Positions 8,008 through 17,562 of a stretch of 39,561 nt of DNA are shown here, piece by piece (position 1 is the stretch's first letter; each line of letters starts with the position of its first letter). A program made the position numbers and the translations under genes. This stretch comes from Oscillospiraceae bacterium (lineage in GTDB: Bacteria > Bacillota > Clostridia > Oscillospirales > SIG519). Location: assembly GCA_015067255.1 (NCBI GenBank), contig SVMS01000020.1, positions 1 through 39,561 of the forward strand, in the 5' to 3' direction. The notes beneath the pieces were generated by a model. The model was not told the DNA's origin. It saw only the letters and a program-made list of their open reading frames with translations, and did not search any database.

Positions 8008-11000
8008 ATGAAACGTACATTATCTGTAATTTTAGCATTAGTAATACTTGTTTCAACACTTTTGACAACCGCAGTAATTTTGCCTGTATTTGCGGCAGAT
8101 GTTCAGATTGCAGTGCTTAATGACGGAACAGCAGCGACAACCTCGGCAGTGGGCGGAAATATCGCAGATTGGCTTCACGCTGCAGCGACATCTCATTCAG
8201 CAACAGGCGGACACAATAACGGTGCCGCAATCAAATGCGATGCCAGCGGCTATACAAAAATAAGTGTCTATAACACTTCAAACCTTTCAAATTGGGAAGG
8301 AGCAAGCTATTTACAGATTTATGTAAATGCGCAGGGCTCATCAACAACAAAGCTTGAAATTATGTTAAAGGACTATGAGCCTGCTTATGACGGTCTTCAA
8401 AGCTATGGTTTAAGTCCTACGGGAATAGTTTATTACTCAACAGACGGCTCTGACTTTTCAAAAACCCTTAGTGTAGAGTCCAAAGAAGTAGTTACATCAG
8501 GTACAAGCGCAGGCAATTACGGTAACATACTGATTCCTGCAAACTTCAAGGGATATATAAGAATACCGTTAAATTCCACTAACATTATTTGTAATCACGT
8601 GTGGGGAGATAACTTTAACGGCGGCGCAGCTTATTCTACTTCTTTTAGAGTAAATAATGTTAAATTCTTATTTGAGTATACAGGACAGACAACCCTTTAT
8701 GTTGACGATATCGCTCTTGTAGGCGCAAGTCTTTCAACATCTGCTTCCAAGGTTTCCGAAAGCGAGTATTTTGCCGCATTCAACCAAGGGGACAAGGTTT
8801 ATGTTCTTAATGACGGAACTGAGGCAACAACTTCTTCGGTAAGCGGCAATATTTCACAGTGGCTTTACAATGCATCGGCTGAACATTCAACGTTAGGCGG
8901 ACATCATAACGATTCGGCTGTAAAGTATTCAGCGAGCGAATACGCAAGATTCAGAGTTTACAACACTTCAAGCCTTTCTGATTGGAGAGGTGCAGAGTAT
9001 TTACAGCTTTATGTTAATGCAACAGGCTCAACGGCTACATATGCGCAGATATACCTTAAGAGCGATGCAAATGCATATGACGGCTTCCAAAGCTATAACT
9101 TTAAAACTACTGCAACAGCATATCTTTCGACAGACGGTTCAGACTGGTCCACAAGGGCTTCCTTTGTAGCTCAAGATATGAATACAGCAGGAAGCTATGC
9201 AGGTACATACGGTCATCTTGTTATCCCTGCAAACTTTAAGGGTTATATCAGAATTCCTCTTGATGCAAATACATTAGATTGTGCTGATGTATGGGACTGG
9301 AACGGCAAAGCAGACTATTCAACAGCTTTTGCAGTAAATAATCTTGACTTCCAATTCCGTTTCCTTGGACAGACAACAATGTATGTTGACGATATTGCTC
9401 TTGTAGGCGCAAATCTTTCAACATCTGCGCAGAGTGTTCCCGAAAGTGAGTATTTTGCTGAAACTAAGGTTTATATTCTCAATGACGGAACTGAGGCAAC
9501 AGCCTCAGCTGTAGGCGGAAACATTTCAGATTGGCTTCACGCTGCAGCCGCAGCACATTCTGCAAACGGCGGACATAATGACGGGGCTGCAATCAAATAT
9601 GACGCAAGCGGCTATTCAAGACTCAGTGCTTATAACAGTGAAAATCTTTCTGACTGGAGCGGCGCAGAATATTTACAGTTTTATATCAATGCGAAGGGCT
9701 CATCAAATACAAAGCTTGACCTTTATTTGAAGGACTATGCAGGCGCTTATGACGGCTTACAAAGCTATGGCTTAAGCCCCAATGCAACAGTTAATTACTC
9801 AACAGACGGAAAAAGCTGGACAAACACCTTGAGTGTAGAAAGCAAAACAGTAACCACAGAAGGTATAAATGCAGGTAATTACGGTAATTTAATTATCCCT
9901 GCAAACTTTAAAGGATATATAAGAATAGCATTAAATTCTACTAACATTATAAATAATCATGTGTGGGCAGATTGGAACGGCGGAGCGGATTATTCTACAG
10001 CCTTTAAGGCAAATAATGTTAAATTTTTATTTGAGTATACAGGACAGACAACCCTTTATGTTGACGATATCGCTCTTGTAGGTAAAAACATTAGCTTAAC
10101 AGATGCTGAGGCTATAAACGAAAGCAGTTATTTTATGGCTGTTAATGTTTCTTTGACAGGAAAAACAATAAAGGGATATACATATAATGTATCTCTTGCA
10201 AACACACAAGAGGGAACAAATTATAAGGCGTATGTCAAGGATGAGATTTACGGCTGGATTTTAGCAAAGCCTTACGGAACAGAAACAGAGTTTGAAATAA
10301 CAGTAGCAAACCCCTGCAATCCCTTTGAGCTTGAAATTCTTGAAGAGGATGCGAGTGTAGGAACAGTAGAAAATCCCACCTACAGCAAGGAAATTTCCGA
10401 GATGGGACAGATAGCAGTTTCAAGTGCAGCAACAGGTATATATAACATAGGGGATACAGTAAACTTTACTGCAAATGTATTGGTTCCCAAGGGAAAGTCA
10501 GCAGCATATACGCTGTATTTCTCAGACAGCCGTGATTTTGTAGAGGGAACAGTAAATGGTGGCAAAGTAACAGCAACAACAACTGCTGTAAGAGCAGGAA
10601 CATATACAGCAACTCTGACAGTATATGTAGTCGGAGAAAAAGATTATAATATAACAATAGAGAATTTTGATTATACTATTGTAGATGCAAATATAGCTTC
10701 AAAGCCGTACTTTAACGGAGACGAGCTGGAAGTAATCGGCAACATAGCAGGAAAAGAAACAAAAATAACAATACCCGGAATAGTAAATGCAGACGGAACA
10801 AAAACAATAACAAGAGTAGTGGGCGAGTTTGGTCCTTGCGCCTTCTCAACGGCAACAGATGCAGTTACTATAACAAAGCCCGGACTGTATGAAATATATA
10901 CAGAGGTAAGAACTGCAGATGGCAATATAGCAGATACTGTATATAAGAGAGTAAGAATATACAGAGAAGAAAACAATGTTACAATCAATTCTGTATCAGG

Positions 11001-11523
11001 ATTATCTGCAACAGCAGATAAGGACACAAACTATACTGTAACTGTCAATGCAACAAACGCTACTGAATATATGTTCATACGCCGAGAAGCAGGAAAATAT
11101 GTGATAGTAAAAGACTGGGGAGAAGAAAACACTTGGGAGTGGACTCCTGTAAGAGACGGTATATATGAAATACAGTGTTATGCAAGAGGAAATGACGCAG
11201 GCGGACACGAGGCTCTTAAGATAATCAATGTCAACGTAGGAAATGTTACGGGAACAGCCACAAGCTATTCAATCACCGGAACAAAAGCAGGACAGCTTTC
11301 TACAATATCTGTAACAAATCCTGCTGCAGATACAGAATATAGCTTTGAGATATACGATAATTACAGCGATAAGAACATCAAGTCTGCATATTCAACAGAT
11401 ACTTCCTTCAGCTTTATTGTTGATAAGGCAAGAACCTATACTATCAATGTATACGCTAAGAATGTTTCTAACGCAGGTGCTTATGATACTGTAACCACAG
11501 GCAAGTGTACATTTACATATTAA
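8008..11523 (+). CDS. Secreted multi-domain glycan-binding protein: three A modules plus Ig/Y_Y_Y-like tail
   Basis: A 1171-residue protein with a signal peptide (about 1-30, ending VFAADVQ). Three tandem A modules follow (about 32-256, 263-484, 487-710). Each starts with (V/I)LNDGT and ends with a beta-sandwich signature, GQTT(L/M)YVDDIALVG. The pattern EYLQxYxNA ... PANFKGYIRIPL ... YVDDIALVG is typical of carbohydrate-binding jelly-roll folds, but I cannot name a CBM family. Residues about 715-1171 contain several Ig-like repeats resembling Y_Y_Y domains (GLYEIYTEVRT, DGIYEIQCYARG). There is no catalytic motif and no C-terminal membrane anchor or sortase signal, so it should be released or held by another protein. 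GGAGGT precedes the ATG. It probably captures glycan at the cell surface. Confidence 0.8.
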   Translation: MKRTLSVILALVILVSTLLTTAVILPVFAADVQIAVLNDGTAATTSAVGGNIADWLHAAATSHSATGGHNNGAAIKCDASGYTKISVYNTSNLSNWEGASYLQIYVNAQGSSTTKLEIMLKDYEPAYDGLQSYGLSPTGIVYYSTDGSDFSKTLSVESKEVVTSGTSAGNYGNILIPANFKGYIRIPLNSTNIICNHVWGDNFNGGAAYSTSFRVNNVKFLFEYTGQTTLYVDDIALVGASLSTSASKVSESEYFAAFNQGDKVYVLNDGTEATTSSVSGNISQWLYNASAEHSTLGGHHNDSAVKYSASEYARFRVYNTSSLSDWRGAEYLQLYVNATGSTATYAQIYLKSDANAYDGFQSYNFKTTATAYLSTDGSDWSTRASFVAQDMNTAGSYAGTYGHLVIPANFKGYIRIPLDANTLDCADVWDWNGKADYSTAFAVNNLDFQFRFLGQTTMYVDDIALVGANLSTSAQSVPESEYFAETKVYILNDGTEATASAVGGNISDWLHAAAAAHSANGGHNDGAAIKYDASGYSRLSAYNSENLSDWSGAEYLQFYINAKGSSNTKLDLYLKDYAGAYDGLQSYGLSPNATVNYSTDGKSWTNTLSVESKTVTTEGINAGNYGNLIIPANFKGYIRIALNSTNIINNHVWADWNGGADYSTAFKANNVKFLFEYTGQTTLYVDDIALVGKNISLTDAEAINESSYFMAVNVSLTGKTIKGYTYNVSLANTQEGTNYKAYVKDEIYGWILAKPYGTETEFEITVANPCNPFELEILEEDASVGTVENPTYSKEISEMGQIAVSSAATGIYNIGDTVNFTANVLVPKGKSAAYTLYFSDSRDFVEGTVNGGKVTATTTAVRAGTYTATLTVYVVGEKDYNITIENFDYTIVDANIASKPYFNGDELEVIGNIAGKETKITIPGIVNADGTKTITRVVGEFGPCAFSTATDAVTITKPGLYEIYTEVRTADGNIADTVYKRVRIYREENNVTINSVSGLSATADKDTNYTVTVNATNATEYMFIRREAGKYVIVKDWGEENTWEWTPVRDGIYEIQCYARGNDAGGHEALKIINVNVGNVTGTATSYSITGTKAGQLSTISVTNPAADTEYSFEIYDNYSDKNIKSAYSTDTSFSFIVDKARTYTINVYAKNVSNAGAYDTVTTGKCTFTY
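8101..10140 (+). repeat. Three tandem A modules within one gene
   Basis: Repeat units begin near 8101, 8794 and 9466, about 690 and 670 bp apart. Units 1 and 3 are most alike and share a 56-nt identical stretch (8668-8723 and 10027-10082). Unit 2 is closest to the modules of the next gene and shares 59 identical nt with it (9365-9423 and 12260-12318). Confidence 0.85.
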
Positions 11524-11607
11524 AATTGCGCAAAGCGTATTAAAGCGTCTTATGAAAAAGAGCAAATATTGGAAACAATTAAAAATAAAAAACGGAGGAA
11601 AAAAAGA

Positions 11608-14600
11608 ATGAAACGCATACTATCGGCAATTATGGCAATAGCAATTCTTCTGACAACGGTAATGATTTTACCTGTGTCAGCGGCAGAAACACAAATCGCA
11701 GTGCTTCACGACGGCACATCAGCAGTAAATGCCAACGGTTCTAACATCTCACACTGGTTGGCAAGCGCATCGGCAGAATTTTCTGCAACAGGCGGACATA
11801 TTAACGGTATGTCTGTAAAATATTCGGCGAGCGAATTTGCAAGATTCAGAGTTTATAACAGCTCAAATCTTTCTGACTGGAACGGTGCTGAATATTTACA
11901 GCTTTATATCAATGCAGAAGGTTCAACTGCAACAAATATGCAGATTTATATCAAAGAAGATGCAGGTACATATGACGGCTTCCAGAGCTACTGCTTCTCA
12001 GAATTTGCAGAAGCATATCTTTCAACAGATGGCGAAGACTGGTCAACAATGGCTGAATTCGTAGGCGAAGATATGATTACAGCAGGAAGCTATGCAGGTA
12101 CATACGGACATCTTGTTATCCCTGCTAACTTCAAAGGCTACATCAGAATTCCCCTTGATGAGTATACCTTGGAAAACAGCGGTTTATGGGGCTGGAACAA
12201 TTCAGCAGACTATTCAACATCCTTCCCTGTAAACAACCTTGATTTTCAGTTCCATTTCTTTGGACAGACAACAATGTATGTTGACGATATTGCTCTTGTA
12301 GGCGCAAATCTTTCAACAACAGCTGATAAGGTTAGCGAATACGATTATTTTGCTCCCCTTAATGCAAAGCAGGTTCTTATGCTTAATGACGGCTCAGCCG
12401 TAACAACCTCTTCCGTTAACGGAAACATTTCACATTGGCTTCATGCTGTATCAGCAGAACATTCAGCAACAGGCGGACATCTTGACGGCGTAGCTGTAAA
12501 ATATACAGGAAGTCAATTCGCAAGATACAGAGTTTACAACACTTCAAATCGTTCTGATTGGAACGGCGCAGATTATTTACAGCTTTATATCAATGCAACA
12601 GGCTCAACAGCTACAAATATGCAGATATATATTAAAAATGATGCAGGCTCAATGGACGGTTACCAGGGTTATCATTTCAGCACAACTGCGACAGCGTATC
12701 TTTCAACAGACGCTCAAGACTGGTCTACAAAAGCTTCCTTTATATCTGAAAATATAGATGCGGCAGGCGCATACGGACAGCTTGTTATTCCTGCAAACTT
12801 CAAGGGCTATATAAGAATACCGTTAAATTCCGACAACATTATGTGTAATCACGTGTGGGGAGATAACTTTAACGGCGGAGCAGCTTATTCAACAGCCTAT
12901 GCGGCAACTAACCTCGATTTCCAATTCCATTTCCTTGGCGAAACAACAATGTATGTTGACGATATCGTTCTTATAGGTGAGAATTTCAGTGCTTCCAACA
13001 CCGGCGCTGTTATGACAGAAACTGAATATATGAAGGGTGGTCCTAAGATTAGCTATGCTGATATGGACGGCATTGAGCTTCCTATAAGAACAGCACTTGA
13101 CTTCGAAAACGGCGAAGCTTCCGGCGTAGAAAGCGGTATTAACTTTATCAACGTTGCTTTCTCACAGTCATCTGACTATGTAAGCGGCGGCAACTATTCA
13201 TTAAAGGTAACAGACGGTACAGACTATACATCTACTCCTTTCCTTTCTCAGATACAGCCTAAAGTATTAAATACAGGCGATATTTCAGGTGCGAAATATT
13301 TTGAATTCTGGGTAAAGAATGCAAGCAATACAACCTATCAGCTTACCTGGGCAAAAATCAACGGAGTTGAATACTCTGCTTTAAGCACAGAAATTTCCCG
13401 TTTTGACGGCGAAGGTTGGGAAATTCTTACTTCCTATACAATTCCCGCAGGCTATGAAGGAAAATTCAGAGTTAAAGTAGGTAAGGGCTTTGTTGATATC
13501 GGCTCAACACTTTCAAGCTTTGAATTTGCAATTCAGGATGATACAAACAGCGGCGGTACACTTTACTTTGACGATTTCAAGTTTATCGGTCTTATGACTC
13601 TCGGCGAAGAGGTTTCTATGCCCGAAGGTCTTGAGGTACTTTCAGTATTCCACGATTTTGAAGACGAAGAAAAAATCAATTCAGGTATCAACTACATTCC
13701 TGTTGATTTCTCAACTTCAACACTTTTCAGCGACAGCGGAAAATCTCTTGCAATTACAGCAGCAAACAGAAACGGCTCCAACCCCAGTCTTTCACAGGTA
13801 CAGCCTGCTTGGACAGGTGCTGACGTTTCCAAGGCTCAGTATATTCAGTTCTGGGCTAAGAACGCATCAGGCGTTGACTTGGGTATGACCTGGTTAGAAT
13901 TTGACCAAGTTTCCTACAACCATTCCAACACAGAGATTTCATTACTTTATGACGGAAAATGGCACAGAGTAGAGGCTTATGCACAATTGGCAGATGCTTT
14001 CTGTATTCCTGCAGGCTATGAAGGCTATATAAGAATTAAAGTTGGCGGCGAAAACGGCGTTAATATCAACAATGGCTTCATCAACAGACTTTCTATGGCT
14101 GTTCGTGATGATACACGTACAGTAGGCTCAACCCTTTACCTTGACAGCTTCGCTGTTGTAGGTGTAAACGAAAAGGTTGTTCCCGTTATTTCCGACAATC
14201 TCAATGCAACAATCAGCAACATCGGTATCGGTTCTGCTGCAGGTCTTGACAAGACAGCAATCGGCGGCGGCAAAACAACAGCAAATGTTACAGACGGCAA
14301 AATTGTTGCTTCATCCACAGCACAGGGCTTCGGTGTAACATTTGAAATCGGCGCAAATCTTTCCGGAAAAGAATTTATCGAATTTGACCTTAAGACAAAT
14401 AACGATAAGCTTTTCTATGCTGATAAGAACAATGCATATATCACACTCTTTAACACAGCATCAAATGCAAGCACAGTTTATGATTTCGGTGACACTCTTG
14501 TTAAAGGCTTGAATCACGTAAGAATTCCTCTTTCTTACTTCAAGAATATTGACCTTTCTAACATCACAAATGTTGAAATTTCAGTAGTTCCCGTTAACAA

Positions 14601-16329
14601 TGCAGCTGCTCCCAATGCAAATATTGAAATTTCAAATCTTCGTGCTGTTAAATATTCAAACGGCGGAAGTGACGCTCTTTTAAATATTGCAAACGAATTT
14701 ATAACAGATATTGACGAAGGCGCTACATATAAGTATATCAAGGATATCGTAGGCGATAAGCTTGATATAATGGCAAACAGCCTTACAGACGTAATCGCAA
14801 CAGGCGATGTATTTACAGTTGGCAATACAACAGTAACAGCTGTTATAGACGGCGATGTAAACGCTGACGGTAAAGTGTCAGTAATTGATATGATTGCTGT
14901 CAGAAACGTACTTTTAGGAAAAGCAGCATTAAACGATGCACAGGCAAAAGCTTCAAACGGCGCTACAATTTTAAGCTTGCTTGAGCTTAAAAAGACAGTT
15001 ATTACAAAACCCGCACCTTTAGCTGATGTATACTCAGTTGCAAACGCAGCAGATATGGCAATTGACGGCGATGTAATTGCTGCAACCTGGCTCACAGTAT
15101 GGAATGCAAATACTGAGCCTTGGTATGATTTCACATCATCAAACGGCATAACAACAAACATCAATGGCTCTGACAGAGCTATCAACTGGGACGATATGGC
15201 TCAGGTTGAAATGATGCTTAACGACATCAAGGCGGCAGGTATTGACCTTGTAATCTTCGACCTTACAAACGGCTTCCACGACTATGTAATGCCCAGAGTT
15301 GCAAGAGCTTCAAGAATTTGCAGAACATTGGGTATGAAGATAGCATTTGCAACAGGTATCGGCACAGGCATTGATACTGTTATTTCAAATGCAACGATGG
15401 CTTGGAATGATTATTGCAAACCCGGTGCAGAGTTTGAGGATATTTACTTCAACTATCAGGGCAAGCCTTTACTTGTAGATTATATGACAAATTCATATTT
15501 CGTTGAAGCTTCCGAAAGCACAAATGAATATCTTTCTAAGTTTACTCATCAGTGGGCAGCAGGTCATCAGCACGGCGCAAATAAATGGGGCTGGCAGGTT
15601 GACCCCTCAACAGGTACAGTTTCATCTCCCGATGTTGTATTTGTAACAGGCTGTGTATATCAGAATCATGAGAATGCTGAATCCTGGTTAACATCAATAG
15701 CAATGCTTGATAACAATATGATGGTTGCTAAGAAAGCAGGAGCTTCCATAGTTGTAGTAGGCTCTTATGATGATACCTATGAGCGTAATCTATGGGGTAA
15801 ATTTGATACAACTAACTCAACTGTAGCAGAAAGACAGCTTAAGAATATTTACGGTGATGTTTCCGTATTAGGCTACTACAACCGTGTAACTGAATGGCTC
15901 AATGACGGTCCTACATATATCGCAGGCGGAGTTTTGAAAGACGGTATCTATAAGCTATCCAATAACGGTAAATATATTGCAGTAAACGGCGAGCAGTTTA
16001 CAAACGGCGAAGCTGTAACTACAACAGCTACAGAGGATAACCTCAATACCTGTGTATATATTTATCATCTTGGAAACAACGAGTACAGAATTATCAGACT
16101 TACAGCGGCTAAATCCTTGACAATCGACGGTTCAAGTGTTGTTCAAAATTCCGATGAAAATCTTGATACACAAAAATGGACAATTTCCGCAGGAAATGAC
16201 GGTAAATTTGTAATTACAAATAAGGCAAACAACAATGCTCTTACAGCAGGGGCTCAGGTTACAACCTCCTCTTACAGCGGAGCAGCTTCTCAGCAGTGGA
16301 CCTTTGAAGCTTTGACAACTATTCAGTAA
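11608..16329 (+). CDS. Giant secreted enzyme: A-A-B-B modules, dockerin-like segment, unknown barrel, ricin-like tail
   Basis: A 1573-residue protein. ATG at 11608 is chosen over an upstream in-frame TTG because ACGGAGG lies just before it and a normal signal peptide (MKRILSAIMAIAILL...SAAET) follows. Order: two A modules (about 29-470), two B modules (about 488-855), a further beta-sandwich-like segment (about 863-1060), a dockerin-like segment (about 1080-1130), the unknown barrel (about 1154-1435) and a ricin-like domain (about 1440-1573). The dockerin-like part has one canonical calcium loop (DVNADGKVSVID from D1083), but the second half lacks the acidic residues. The barrel keeps FDLTNGF and VGSYDDTYERNLW (D1388, D1389, E1392). 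This is the only protein here joining the binding modules to a putative catalytic domain. No anchor is visible. Confidence 0.8.
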   Translation: MKRILSAIMAIAILLTTVMILPVSAAETQIAVLHDGTSAVNANGSNISHWLASASAEFSATGGHINGMSVKYSASEFARFRVYNSSNLSDWNGAEYLQLYINAEGSTATNMQIYIKEDAGTYDGFQSYCFSEFAEAYLSTDGEDWSTMAEFVGEDMITAGSYAGTYGHLVIPANFKGYIRIPLDEYTLENSGLWGWNNSADYSTSFPVNNLDFQFHFFGQTTMYVDDIALVGANLSTTADKVSEYDYFAPLNAKQVLMLNDGSAVTTSSVNGNISHWLHAVSAEHSATGGHLDGVAVKYTGSQFARYRVYNTSNRSDWNGADYLQLYINATGSTATNMQIYIKNDAGSMDGYQGYHFSTTATAYLSTDAQDWSTKASFISENIDAAGAYGQLVIPANFKGYIRIPLNSDNIMCNHVWGDNFNGGAAYSTAYAATNLDFQFHFLGETTMYVDDIVLIGENFSASNTGAVMTETEYMKGGPKISYADMDGIELPIRTALDFENGEASGVESGINFINVAFSQSSDYVSGGNYSLKVTDGTDYTSTPFLSQIQPKVLNTGDISGAKYFEFWVKNASNTTYQLTWAKINGVEYSALSTEISRFDGEGWEILTSYTIPAGYEGKFRVKVGKGFVDIGSTLSSFEFAIQDDTNSGGTLYFDDFKFIGLMTLGEEVSMPEGLEVLSVFHDFEDEEKINSGINYIPVDFSTSTLFSDSGKSLAITAANRNGSNPSLSQVQPAWTGADVSKAQYIQFWAKNASGVDLGMTWLEFDQVSYNHSNTEISLLYDGKWHRVEAYAQLADAFCIPAGYEGYIRIKVGGENGVNINNGFINRLSMAVRDDTRTVGSTLYLDSFAVVGVNEKVVPVISDNLNATISNIGIGSAAGLDKTAIGGGKTTANVTDGKIVASSTAQGFGVTFEIGANLSGKEFIEFDLKTNNDKLFYADKNNAYITLFNTASNASTVYDFGDTLVKGLNHVRIPLSYFKNIDLSNITNVEISVVPVNNAAAPNANIEISNLRAVKYSNGGSDALLNIANEFITDIDEGATYKYIKDIVGDKLDIMANSLTDVIATGDVFTVGNTTVTAVIDGDVNADGKVSVIDMIAVRNVLLGKAALNDAQAKASNGATILSLLELKKTVITKPAPLADVYSVANAADMAIDGDVIAATWLTVWNANTEPWYDFTSSNGITTNINGSDRAINWDDMAQVEMMLNDIKAAGIDLVIFDLTNGFHDYVMPRVARASRICRTLGMKIAFATGIGTGIDTVISNATMAWNDYCKPGAEFEDIYFNYQGKPLLVDYMTNSYFVEASESTNEYLSKFTHQWAAGHQHGANKWGWQVDPSTGTVSSPDVVFVTGCVYQNHENAESWLTSIAMLDNNMMVAKKAGASIVVVGSYDDTYERNLWGKFDTTNSTVAERQLKNIYGDVSVLGYYNRVTEWLNDGPTYIAGGVLKDGIYKLSNNGKYIAVNGEQFTNGEAVTTTATEDNLNTCVYIYHLGNNEYRIIRLTAAKSLTIDGSSVVQNSDENLDTQKWTISAGNDGKFVITNKANNNALTAGAQVTTSSYSGAASQQWTFEALTTIQ
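11692..13025 (+). repeat. Two tandem A modules (copies 4 and 5)
   Basis: Both units contain LNDG/LHDG, WNGA(E/D)YLQLYINA, PANFKGYIRIPL and (G/E)TTMYVDDI. Copy 4 ends with 59 nt identical to copy 2 of the upstream gene. Copy 5 carries 35 nt (12844-12878) identical to 8590-8624 in copy 1. This patchwork suggests recombination between the two genes. Confidence 0.85.
13075..14165 (+). repeat. Two B modules
   Basis: Each unit of about 180 residues has the pattern DFE ... SGINFI/SGINYI, (Y)FEFWVKN or YIQFWAKN, E(I)S ... IPAGYEG(K/Y)(F/I)R(V/I)KV and LYFDDFKF(I)G or LYLDSFAVVG. This is a beta-sandwich binding-domain pattern related to but distinct from module A. Three more copies are in the protein encoded at 17563-20739. 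Confidence 0.75.
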
Positions 16330-16342
16330 TTGTTGGTAAGGA

Positions 16343-16369
16343 GGATATGCCGGTTTAACCGGCATATCC
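16343..16369 (+). promoter_or_regulatory. Stable intercistronic hairpin
   Basis: GGATATGCCGG (16343-16353) pairs perfectly with 16359-16369 over a TTTAA loop, 14 bp after the stop codon of the giant enzyme gene. No T-run follows, so it is more likely an mRNA stability or partial termination element than a strong terminator. Confidence 0.55.
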
Positions 16370-16398
16370 CCATTACTTGAAAGGTATGGTTTTTAAAA

Positions 16399-17535
16399 AT
16401 GAAAAGAATTTTTTCAATAATTCTTGTAGCTTTATTGGCTTTACAGGGCTTTACAGCTTTTGCGGCTGATTTCAAGCCTTCTTCATCAAATAACGTAAAT
16501 ATCCTTTGTAGCTTTGAGTCAGGAGATTGGATGCCTATGCTTCCCGACAATATGACATCTCTTGACCAGTATAACAATGCAAATTTTGAAAATAAAATCG
16601 TTTCCAAAAACGCTTATACAGGTTCAAAGTCCTTTGAAGCAAAATGTGTAAGCCCGGAGGGCGGTTATTCCACTTTTGAGTGGTATCAGATGGACGATGC
16701 TAAAACAAAGCATTTATATGTAAGAGACGGAAGAAATACAGACCTTATGGAGCTTTACAAAGCAGGCAAAGGCTTGAAGCTCAAGGATGCTGAATATTTA
16801 CAGTTTTATGTAAACAACCCTTCAAACTATCCCCTTTCTATTAAATGGCTTTCACTTTACGGCGAAGATTACTGGAGCTTAAAGGTTGCCGCAAAATACG
16901 TTACATATCTTGTTGACGGCGAGTGGGAAAGCTTAAGAGTTGCAAACGAAACTATTCCGGTTCCTGCAAAATATACAGGATTTATAAGAGTTGCTCTTAC
17001 AAAAGACAACTTTAAAAGCGGTAACTGGGACGGAAAGTCTCTCAAGCTTGACCTAATAACCGCTGTCGGCGCTTATTTGGACTCTCAGAACGGTCAGGAG
17101 GGCGCTACATTTTACATTGATGACGTTGCATTTGTAGGCAAAAACCTCAATGCAGGTATGAATACAAAGGTTGTTAAGGAAGATGAATACTTCAAGAATT
17201 TCTTAGGTACAACCGATGACACTCCTGCAAGCAAGCCCGTTTCATCAACAACATCATCTGAAAACAAGGATACTTCATCTGAAACAAACTCTTCAGATGC
17301 AATTTCTTCTGAAACAACAGATTCTTCGGATGCAATTTCTTCCGAGACAACAAGCTCAACTGAGCAGACAACCTCAAGCGAAGCAATAGAGTCTGATATT
17401 TCACAGGCAGGAAACAATGCATCGGAAGACAAGGGCGCTAATACACCTATTATTATAGTTGTTGTTATTATAATTGCGGCAGTAGTTATTGCAGGTGTAG
17501 CAGCTTTAATAATTGTTAAAACAAAGAAAAAATAA
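16399..17535 (+). CDS. Membrane-anchored glycan-binding-type protein
   Basis: A 378-residue protein with a signal peptide (about 1-23, ALQGFTAFAADF) and one beta-sandwich-type module (about 30-255). The module contains AEYLQFYVNNPSN, PAKYTGFIRVAL and TFYIDDVAFVGKNL, so it is a diverged relative of modules A and B. A Ser/Thr/Glu-rich linker follows (about 275-340, repeated SSETTDSSDAIS). A C-terminal transmembrane helix (about 347-373, TPIIIVVVIIIAAVVIAGVA) ends in positive charges (KTKKK). The arrangement presents a single binding module outside the membrane. No catalytic motif is visible. The ribosome site is weak and lies far from the ATG. Confidence 0.75.
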   Translation: MKRIFSIILVALLALQGFTAFAADFKPSSSNNVNILCSFESGDWMPMLPDNMTSLDQYNNANFENKIVSKNAYTGSKSFEAKCVSPEGGYSTFEWYQMDDAKTKHLYVRDGRNTDLMELYKAGKGLKLKDAEYLQFYVNNPSNYPLSIKWLSLYGEDYWSLKVAAKYVTYLVDGEWESLRVANETIPVPAKYTGFIRVALTKDNFKSGNWDGKSLKLDLITAVGAYLDSQNGQEGATFYIDDVAFVGKNLNAGMNTKVVKEDEYFKNFLGTTDDTPASKPVSSTTSSENKDTSSETNSSDAISSETTDSSDAISSETTSSTEQTTSSEAIESDISQAGNNASEDKGANTPIIIVVVIIIAAVVIAGVAALIIVKTKKK

Positions 17536-17562
17536 CATATCTTTCGGGAAGGAGAGAAACGA

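Noticed and set aside
11569-11607. Upstream TTG start for the 1573-residue enzyme
   Set aside because: ACGGAGG lies just before ATG 11608 and the signal peptide begins there.
14535-15185. 216-codon minus-strand open frame opposite the giant enzyme
   Set aside because: It is antisense to a well-supported coding region with clear domain motifs, has no recognisable protein pattern and no ribosome site.
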